A DNA stretch of 12,148 nt. Source: Clostridia bacterium. Lineage in GTDB: Bacteria > Bacillota > Clostridia > Lachnospirales > Cellulosilyticaceae. How positions within the stretch are numbered: the stretch's first letter is position 1; every line of letters begins with the position of its first letter. The notes under the pieces were generated by a model. It had not been told where the DNA came from. It searched no databases and worked only from the letters and a program-made list of their open reading frames with translations. Position numbers and translations under genes: made by a program. The stretch is from positions 1-12,148 of the forward strand of contig JAQSYC010000029.1 of NCBI GenBank assembly GCA_029256345.1, in the 5' to 3' direction. This document shows positions 7,850 through 12,148 of the stretch, one piece after another.

Positions 7850-7883
7850 AGCTCCTTTTATGTGATAAAATAAGGAGCTTTTT
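7850..7883 (+). terminator. Intrinsic terminator after truB
   Basis: AGCTCCTT (7850-7857) pairs perfectly with AAGGAGCT (7872-7879) around an A/T-rich loop of 14 bases, and the stem runs into five T residues (7879-7883). This closes the rimP-truB operon. It is a classical Rho-independent terminator in shape. Confidence 0.88.
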
Positions 7884-7917
7884 GTTGGCAGTAATTGCTG
7901 CACTTTCTAAAACATTA

Positions 7918-7945
7918 TAGACAGATATAGTCTTTAGGGTATAAT
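7918..7945 (+). promoter_or_regulatory. Sigma-A-type promoter for ribF
   Basis: TAGACA (7918-7923, five of six consensus -35 bases) and TATAAT (7940-7945, perfect -10) are separated by 16 bases. Transcription would start near 7952, leaving a short leader of about 33 bases before ribF. There is no room for an FMN riboswitch, and none was seen in the 140-base gap. Assigned by consensus only. Confidence 0.78.
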
Positions 7946-7984
7946 ATAAAATGAATAAAGAATAAGTATTAAGAGGTGTATGGG

Positions 7985-8932
7985 ATGCAATATATTTATG
8001 GAACAACAAACATAGAACAAACAGAAAATAGTATAGTTGTTCTAGGGAATTTTGATGGCGTTCATATTGGTCACCAAAAATTGTTTGAACTGGCAAGAGA
8101 GAAAGCAAATCAAGACAAACTGCAGACAATTGTTTTTTCTTTTTATCCCCATCCTAGCTGGATTATTGGAAAGGCACCAAAGGCACTTTTAATGTCAAGA
8201 AAAGATAAACAAGAAGCCATTAACGAACTCCAGATGGATAAACTGATTGAATATCCGTTTACAAAGGAGTTTGCAGCAATACCTCCGGAAAGATTCTTTC
8301 TAGACATTTTAATGAATCAATTAAAAGCTAAGATCATTATAATAGGCAGCAACTATTATTTTGGAAAGGGCAAGGAAGGCAATCAAGAGTATCTCTATCA
8401 ATTGGGAAAAAGGTATCATATTGCAGTACATGTGGTTGATACTGTTAAAATAGATGGGAAAATTGTATCGAGTTCAACTATTAGGGATCTTATTGTTGAA
8501 GGAAACATTGAAACGGCTAATAAGATGTTAGGTCACCCCTATAGTGTTATAGGAGAAGTCGTAAAGGGAAAAATGTTAGGAAGAACAATAGGTTTTCCTA
8601 CGATTAACATTGAAACGGAAGAAGATAGGATTTATCCTCCTAAAGGAGTCTATGCGACCCAAGTTGAAGTATATAATAAAACGTATTGGGGAATGACTAA
8701 CATAGGCTATAATCCCACTGTAAACGGAACCAGAAAAATGATTGAAACCCATTTATTTGATTTTAATGAGCAGTTGTATAGCCATGCAGTTAAAATTCGT
8801 TTTTATAGCTATATCAGGCAAGAGCAAAAGTTTAGTAGTCTGCAAGTATTAACTGAACAGATACAAAAAGATAAAAAGCAAGTTTTAATGTTTTTTGAAT
8901 CTCAGGGAAAGACAGAATCTCAGGGAAAGTAG
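7985..8932 (+). CDS. ribF: Bifunctional riboflavin kinase/FAD synthetase RibF
   Basis: RibF phosphorylates riboflavin to FMN and adenylylates FMN to FAD. From the ATG at 7985 it has 315 residues, the usual length. The N-terminal FAD synthetase domain (nucleotidyltransferase fold) has GNFDGVHIGH at 21-30 and SSSTIRDL in its C-terminal part. The riboflavin kinase domain starts near residue 185, with GKMLGRTIGFPTIN at 195-208, then YPPKGVYAT and NIGYNPTV. The start at 7985 is chosen because AGAGGTG (7972-7978) lies 6 bases upstream; a GTG at 7976 is part of that binding site and unlikely to be the start. The last residues ESQGKTESQGK come from an 18-base tandem duplication. The gene sits between a terminator and the rpsO promoter, so it is probably its own unit with read-through into rpsO. 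Confidence 0.96.
   Translation: MQYIYGTTNIEQTENSIVVLGNFDGVHIGHQKLFELAREKANQDKLQTIVFSFYPHPSWIIGKAPKALLMSRKDKQEAINELQMDKLIEYPFTKEFAAIPPERFFLDILMNQLKAKIIIIGSNYYFGKGKEGNQEYLYQLGKRYHIAVHVVDTVKIDGKIVSSSTIRDLIVEGNIETANKMLGHPYSVIGEVVKGKMLGRTIGFPTINIETEEDRIYPPKGVYATQVEVYNKTYWGMTNIGYNPTVNGTRKMIETHLFDFNEQLYSHAVKIRFYSYIRQEQKFSSLQVLTEQIQKDKKQVLMFFESQGKTESQGK
8897..8929 (+). repeat. Short tandem duplication at the ribF 3' end
   Basis: The 15-mer GAATCTCAGGGAAAG occurs at 8897-8911 and again, identically, at 8915-8929, giving an 18-base period. It encodes ESQGK-T-ESQGK and is followed by the TAG stop. The exact identity suggests a recent slippage duplication that lengthened the RibF tail by six residues. 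Confidence 0.9.
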
Positions 8933-8962
8933 TTTACAAAAATAAGCAATGTATGCTATACT
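8933..8962 (+). promoter_or_regulatory. Extended -10 promoter for rpsO
   Basis: TTTACA (8933-8938) starts at the base right after the ribF stop codon. TATACT (8957-8962) is preceded by TGC (8954-8956), an extended -10 element; the spacer is 18 bases. Transcription would start near 8969, giving a leader of about 83 nt. Assigned by consensus only. Confidence 0.75.
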
Positions 8963-8979
8963 ATTAGGTGTTGTATACC

Positions 8980-9044
8980 GTTACTCAGACACTGGAAGCT
9001 CCGACCGTATCTTAGTAATAGGTGTTACTTAAATTAAAGGAGGT
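8980..9044 (+). promoter_or_regulatory. Structured rpsO leader, candidate S15 autoregulatory element
   Basis: Bases 8980-8989 pair with 9010-9019 (nine of ten positions, one C-T mismatch, one G-U). Above this stem, AC-GG (8991-8995, with a bulged T) can pair with CCGT (9005-9008). The 9-base apical loop (8996-9004) contains CTCC at 8999-9002, which is complementary to GGAG (9039-9042) in the rpsO Shine-Dalgarno AAAGGAGGT. A pseudoknot hiding the ribosome site is therefore possible. An alternative pairing ACAC (8989-8992) with GTGT (9022-9025) exists. S15 represses its own mRNA through varied leader structures in several bacteria; that this leader binds S15 is inference. Confidence 0.55.
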
Positions 9045-9051
9045 CAATCAC

Positions 9052-9315
9052 ATGACAAAAGAACGTAAACAAGAATTAATCGAGAAATATGGAAGAGCTG
9101 CTCAAGATACAGGTTCTCCAGAAGTACAAATTGCTTTGTTAACTGAAAGAATTAATCACTTAACAGATCACTTACGTATGCACAAAAAAGATCATCATTC
9201 ACGCCGTGGGCTGTTAATGATGGTAGGTAAAAGAAGAGGTCTTTTAGATTATCTTATTAAAACAGATATTGAAAGATACCGTACAATTATTGCGGAACTT
9301 GGCATTAGAAAATAA
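9052..9315 (+). CDS. rpsO: 30S ribosomal protein S15
   Basis: S15 binds 16S rRNA early in 30S assembly and forms an intersubunit bridge. The protein has 88 residues, the normal length, with the conserved segments ELIEKYGRAAQDTGSPEVQIALLTERI, HLRMHKKDHHSRRGLL, and the end DIERYRTIIAELGIRK. The ATG at 9052 has an excellent binding site AAAGGAGGT (9036-9044) at 7 bases. An in-frame TTG at 9022 would add ten residues that run through this binding site, so it is rejected. It has its own promoter and structured leader, and a terminator right after the stop. rpsO followed by pnp is a very old gene pair. Confidence 0.98.
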   Translation: MTKERKQELIEKYGRAAQDTGSPEVQIALLTERINHLTDHLRMHKKDHHSRRGLLMMVGKRRGLLDYLIKTDIERYRTIIAELGIRK

Positions 9316-9318
9316 TTT

Positions 9319-9345
9319 AAAGGGTGGAGTATTCCGCCCTTTTTT
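9319..9345 (+). terminator. Intrinsic terminator between rpsO and pnp
   Basis: Bases 9319-9328 pair with 9333-9342 (one U-G pair) around the 4-base loop GTAT, and T residues continue to 9345. It would end most rpsO transcripts. Because no convincing promoter was found between it and pnp, some read-through into pnp is likely, as in the rpsO-pnp operon of Escherichia coli. Confidence 0.88.
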
Positions 9346-9364
9346 GCAAACCAACTAAAGTATA

Positions 9365-9448
9365 GAAGAGAAATTATGTTTTTGTGCAATGTTATAAGTA
9401 TCTTAAAGATAAGGTATCTATAAGATTGCGCAACAGAAGTTTCTCTTC
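9365..9448 (+). promoter_or_regulatory. Long imperfect hairpin in the pnp leader (possible RNase III/PNPase control site)
   Basis: The whole 84-base segment can fold on itself. The outer stem GAAGAGAAA (9365-9373) pairs perfectly with 9440-9448. After an 8/6-base internal loop, 9382-9396 pairs with 9419-9433 (14 of 15 positions, one T-G pair, one G-G mismatch). A further weaker stem, 9398-9404 with 9411-9417, closes a 6-base loop. The pnp ribosome site (GAGAGG, 9467-9472) lies downstream and is free. In E. coli, RNase III cuts a long stem in the pnp leader, and PNPase then destabilises its own mRNA; the same logic here is inference from structure and position. Confidence 0.6.
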
Positions 9449-9483
9449 GTACGACGATAATTATTGAGAGAGGAACAACAAAT

Positions 9484-11607
9484 ATGGTAAAAAATTATTC
9501 AATGACATTGGCTGGGAGAACGCTTTCAGTCGAAATAGGTAAAGTAGCTGAGCTGGCAAGTGCAGCAGCTATGGTAAGTTATGGGGAGACAGTTATTTTA
9601 GCCACTGTTGTAGCCAGTGATGAGCCAAGAGAGGGAATAGACTTTTTCCCTTTAAATGTTAACTACGAGGAAAAGTTTTATGCAGTTGGGAAGATACCTG
9701 GTGGATTTATAAAAAGAGAAGGTAGACCTTCAGAAAGATCTATTCTGACATCAAGAGTGATTGACAGACCGTTAAGACCATTGTTTCCAAAGGACTATCG
9801 TAATGATGTCGTGCTTACAACCACTGTTTTATCTGTTGACCCCGAGTGTAGTCCAGAGGTAACGGCTATGATCGCAGCGTCACTTGTAATAGATATTTCG
9901 GAAATACCTTTTAAAGGACCTGTTGGTTCAGTACAAGTAGGGTATGTAGACGGAGAATTTGTGATTAATCCCAATATGGAAGAAAGAACAAAATCCATGC
10001 TTGCCCTTACAGTTTCTTCAACCAGTGAAAAAGTCATGATGATTGAAGCTGGAGCAGATGAGTTAGACGATGAGATTATGTATGAAGCGATTATGAAAGG
10101 TCATGAGGCAAATCAAGAAGTTGTTGCCTTTATTGAAAGTATTAAAGCGGACTGCGGGAAAGAAAAACGAGAAGATTATGCCAAATTTGGCGTACCAACA
10201 GATATTTACGCTGAGATTACCTCAGTAATCGGTGATACTGAGATGGAAGAAGCAGTATTTACAGATGATAAGCAAACTAGAGAAAAGCAACTAAAGACTT
10301 TAAAAAGTAAAGTGATTGAAAAATTAACACAAGAAGGTAAAGAAGAACAGCTTACCCACTTAGAAGATGCTTTTTATCTTTTTGAGAAAAAAACAGTACG
10401 TCGTATGATATTAAAAGAATCAAAACGTCCTGATGGCCGTACGTTAGAAGAAATCAGACATTTAGCTGCGGAAGTAGATTTGCTTCCAAGAGCTCATGGA
10501 ACTGGCTTATTTACAAGGGGCCAAACACAGGTGCTGACGATCACGACATTAGGTTCTCTATCAGACACACAGGTATTAGATGGACTAGATGAACTTGAAG
10601 TATCAAAAAGATATATGCACCACTATAATTTCCCGCCGTATTCTGTAGGAGAAGCGAGAGCCCCTAGAGCCCCTGGAAGAAGAGAGATTGGACATGGGGC
10701 ATTGGCAGAAAGAGCATTACTTCCAGTATTACCTAGTGAACAAGAGTTTCCTTATGCTATCAGATTGGTATCTGAAGTCTTAAGTTCAAATGGATCAACT
10801 TCTCAGGCAAGTATATGCGGTTCTACTTTGTCACTTATGGCAGCAGGTGTGCCGATTAAAGCCCCTGTAGCAGGTATCTCAGTTGGGCTTGTAACAGGGG
10901 ATACTGAGGATGAATTTGTTCTTTTAACAGATATTCAAGGATTAGAAGACTTCTTTGGAGATATGGACTTTAAAGTAGGTGGAACCCATAAAGGGATAAC
11001 AGCGATACAGATGGATATGAAAATACAAGGACTTACACCTGCAATCATTAAAGGTGCTTTAGAACAAACTAAAAAAGCAAGATTTTATATATTAGATGAA
11101 GTTATGCTGAAAGCGATTGATAAGCCACGTCAGGAATTATCCCCTTATGCACCAGTTATCACTCAGATTATGATTGATCCAGAGAAAATCAGTGAAGTGA
11201 TTGGGCCTAAAGGGAAAATGATTAATAGAATTATTGATGAAACGGGTGTCAAAATTGATATAGAAGATGATGGCAGAGTCTTTATTTGTGGTAATGATGC
11301 TGAAAAGGCTAACAGAGCGATTAAAATGATAGAGGGCATAGCCAAACCAGTAGAAGAAGGTCAAGTTTTCACAGGAAAAGTAGTTAAACTAATGAATTTT
11401 GGTGCGTTTGTAGAACTTGTACCAGGTAAAGAAGGTTTAGTGCATATTTCTCAGTTTTCTCATGATAGAGTGGCAAAAGTAGAGGATGCTGTAGCCATTG
11501 GAGACCAGATAGAGGTAAAAGTTATAGAAATAGATAAGCAAGGCAGAATTAATCTATCGAGAAAAGCGCTTCTTCCTAAGCCAGAAAAAGCAAACCAAGA
11601 CGAATAA
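9484..11607 (+). CDS. pnp: Polyribonucleotide nucleotidyltransferase (PNPase)
   Basis: PNPase is a trimeric 3'-5' phosphorolytic exoribonuclease central to mRNA decay, which can also add tails. The protein has 707 residues, the typical length. Two RNase PH-like domains flank a helical domain: the first includes NYEEKFYAVGKIPGGFIKREGRPSE and the second FTRGQTQ, HYNFPPYSVGE, GRREIGHGALAERAL and SNGSTSQASICGSTL. The acidic residues D489 and D495 in LEDFFGDMDF match the catalytic pair of the family. The KH domain has the GxxG loop GPKG at 574-577, and the S1 domain spans about 626-695. The ATG at 9484 has GAGAGG (9467-9472) at 11 bases, a rather long spacing. No clear promoter of its own was found. 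Both flanks carry long hairpins sharing a 12-base word (see findings). Confidence 0.98.
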   Translation: MVKNYSMTLAGRTLSVEIGKVAELASAAAMVSYGETVILATVVASDEPREGIDFFPLNVNYEEKFYAVGKIPGGFIKREGRPSERSILTSRVIDRPLRPLFPKDYRNDVVLTTTVLSVDPECSPEVTAMIAASLVIDISEIPFKGPVGSVQVGYVDGEFVINPNMEERTKSMLALTVSSTSEKVMMIEAGADELDDEIMYEAIMKGHEANQEVVAFIESIKADCGKEKREDYAKFGVPTDIYAEITSVIGDTEMEEAVFTDDKQTREKQLKTLKSKVIEKLTQEGKEEQLTHLEDAFYLFEKKTVRRMILKESKRPDGRTLEEIRHLAAEVDLLPRAHGTGLFTRGQTQVLTITTLGSLSDTQVLDGLDELEVSKRYMHHYNFPPYSVGEARAPRAPGRREIGHGALAERALLPVLPSEQEFPYAIRLVSEVLSSNGSTSQASICGSTLSLMAAGVPIKAPVAGISVGLVTGDTEDEFVLLTDIQGLEDFFGDMDFKVGGTHKGITAIQMDMKIQGLTPAIIKGALEQTKKARFYILDEVMLKAIDKPRQELSPYAPVITQIMIDPEKISEVIGPKGKMINRIIDETGVKIDIEDDGRVFICGNDAEKANRAIKMIEGIAKPVEEGQVFTGKVVKLMNFGAFVELVPGKEGLVHISQFSHDRVAKVEDAVAIGDQIEVKVIEIDKQGRINLSRKALLPKPEKANQDE

Positions 11608-11616
11608 ATCAAATGG

Positions 11617-11649
11617 AGAGGTATCTATAATGTCATTATAGATACCTCT
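11617..11649 (+). repeat. Perfect inverted repeat downstream of pnp
   Basis: Bases 11617-11632 are the exact reverse complement of 11634-11649; as RNA this gives a 14-bp stem with the loop TGTCA. It starts 9 bases after the pnp stop. The nearest T run (TTTTT, 11662-11666) is 12 bases away, so it is not a classical terminator, although it may still end or protect pnp transcripts. The word AGGTATCTATAA in the left arm also occurs in the pnp leader. Confidence 0.75.
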
Positions 11650-11684
11650 GTAGTTGTAGTGTTTTTAGAGGGGATTTTGACTGT

Positions 11685-12148
11685 ATGTATAAAAAGGTAG
11701 AGAATAGTATATATGCGGGTTTTATAGTGGGATGGTTTATTGGGTCTCAAATTCTGGTAATGGGGATGCTCAAACTTTTCATCGCAAATAGCGGACTGTT
11801 TTTAGAGTATTATAATCAGCATATGTATAAGCTTAACTTAGGGGTTCAGATTATCTGTATAGTGGGTTTTTTGTTAGTAGATTTTTATAATGATAAGAGC
11901 AAGTGTTTTTGTGAATATAAAGATTGGCAAAATAAAAAGATAATAAAGTATATGTTCTATGGGATTGGGTTTTGGTTGCTATCAACGATGGTAAATGGCG
12001 TACTGATTGGGTTCTTCTCAGATTATTCTTCAAAAATACAAACCTTATTTATGAATGATGAAAAGGTAGCAAGGTTTATGGTGCTTGTTATTTTTGCACC
12101 TTTAGTTGAAGAGTATGTTTTTAGAGGGAAGCTGCAGAGTTGTCTTAA
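11685..12148 (+). CDS. CPBP-family intramembrane glutamic endopeptidase (3' truncated by window)
   Basis: The frame from ATG 11685 stays open to the window end (154 codons plus two bases). The binding site AGAGGGG (11667-11673) is 11 bases upstream. The protein is strongly hydrophobic, with predicted membrane segments near residues 9-33, 51-67, 87-110 and 128-141. The fourth runs into FAPLVEEYVFRGKL, with the EExxxR motif (Glu142, Glu143, Arg147) that marks the first catalytic motif of CPBP proteases (CAAX prenyl protease 2/Rce1-like). The later conserved His motifs would lie outside the window. In bacteria such proteins act as membrane proteases, including in bacteriocin immunity; the substrate here cannot be told. 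It is unrelated in function to the RNA genes before it. Confidence 0.85.
   Translation, partial: MYKKVENSIYAGFIVGWFIGSQILVMGMLKLFIANSGLFLEYYNQHMYKLNLGVQIICIVGFLLVDFYNDKSKCFCEYKDWQNKKIIKYMFYGIGFWLLSTMVNGVLIGFFSDYSSKIQTLFMNDEKVARFMVLVIFAPLVEEYVFRGKLQSCL

Noticed and set aside
7976..7978. GTG start for ribF
   Set aside because: The GTG is part of the AGAGGTG ribosome binding site that serves the ATG at 7985.
7884..7984. FMN riboswitch upstream of ribF
   Set aside because: The predicted leader is only about 33 bases and the conserved RFN-element sequences are absent.
7719..8129. 136-residue minus-strand frame across the truB-ribF gap
   Set aside because: It crosses a terminator and the ribF promoter and overlaps both genes; no family features were seen.
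9022..9024. Upstream start giving a 97-residue S15
   Set aside because: The extension reads through the strong Shine-Dalgarno of the ATG at 9052, and S15 is normally 88-89 residues.
8963..9044. T-box or tRNA-like element before rpsO
   Set aside because: No T-box antiterminator sequence or terminator is present and no cloverleaf can be drawn; an S15-type leader fits the position better.
9344..9366. Promoter for pnp (TTGCAA with TATAGA)
   Set aside because: The spacer is only 11 bases, and other candidate pairs in the gap also fail on spacing or sequence.

Overview
The window looks like a chromosomal core region of a low-GC Gram-positive bacterium of the class Clostridia. The evidence is the AT-rich sequence, strong AGGAGG-like ribosome binding sites, a PolC-type replicative polymerase, and the order polC, rimP, nusA, rnpM(ylxR), ylxQ, infB, rbfA, nrnA, truB, ribF, rpsO, pnp. 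A Lachnospirales-like member would fit, but that is a guess. No insertion sequence, CRISPR array, tRNA or rRNA gene, or phage gene was seen.

Layout. Bases 1-1089 are the 3' third of polC, cut by the window edge. Just after it is a near-consensus promoter (1097-1125) and a leader with two strong inverted repeats (1151-1180 and 1198-1230). These precede a tightly packed operon from rimP to truB (1245-7844) that ends at an intrinsic terminator (7850-7883). Its genes cover ribosome maturation (RimP, RbfA), transcription elongation and termination (NusA), RNase P modulation (RnpM), an L7Ae-like RNA-binding protein (YlxQ), translation initiation (IF-2), nanoRNA/pAp turnover (NrnA) and tRNA U55 pseudouridylation (TruB). 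ribF follows with its own promoter (7918-7945).

A second transcription unit starts at an extended -10 promoter that abuts the ribF stop codon. It gives rpsO, behind a structured leader that may bind S15. After a terminator (9319-9345) comes a leader that can fold into one 84-nt hairpin, and then pnp. Downstream of pnp is another long perfect hairpin (11617-11649) that shares an exact 12-nt word with the pnp leader. The last 464 bases are the start of a CPBP-family membrane protease gene, cut by the window end and the only accessory-type gene here.

The genes form a coherent RNA and translation module: ribosomal subunit maturation, initiation, transcription termination, RNA decay and RNA modification. 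Every complete protein matches a known family, so I see no new protein system. The points that merit a second look are in the non-coding parts: the rimP leader, the rpsO leader with a possible Shine-Dalgarno pseudoknot, the pnp leader hairpin, and the repeated word on both sides of pnp.
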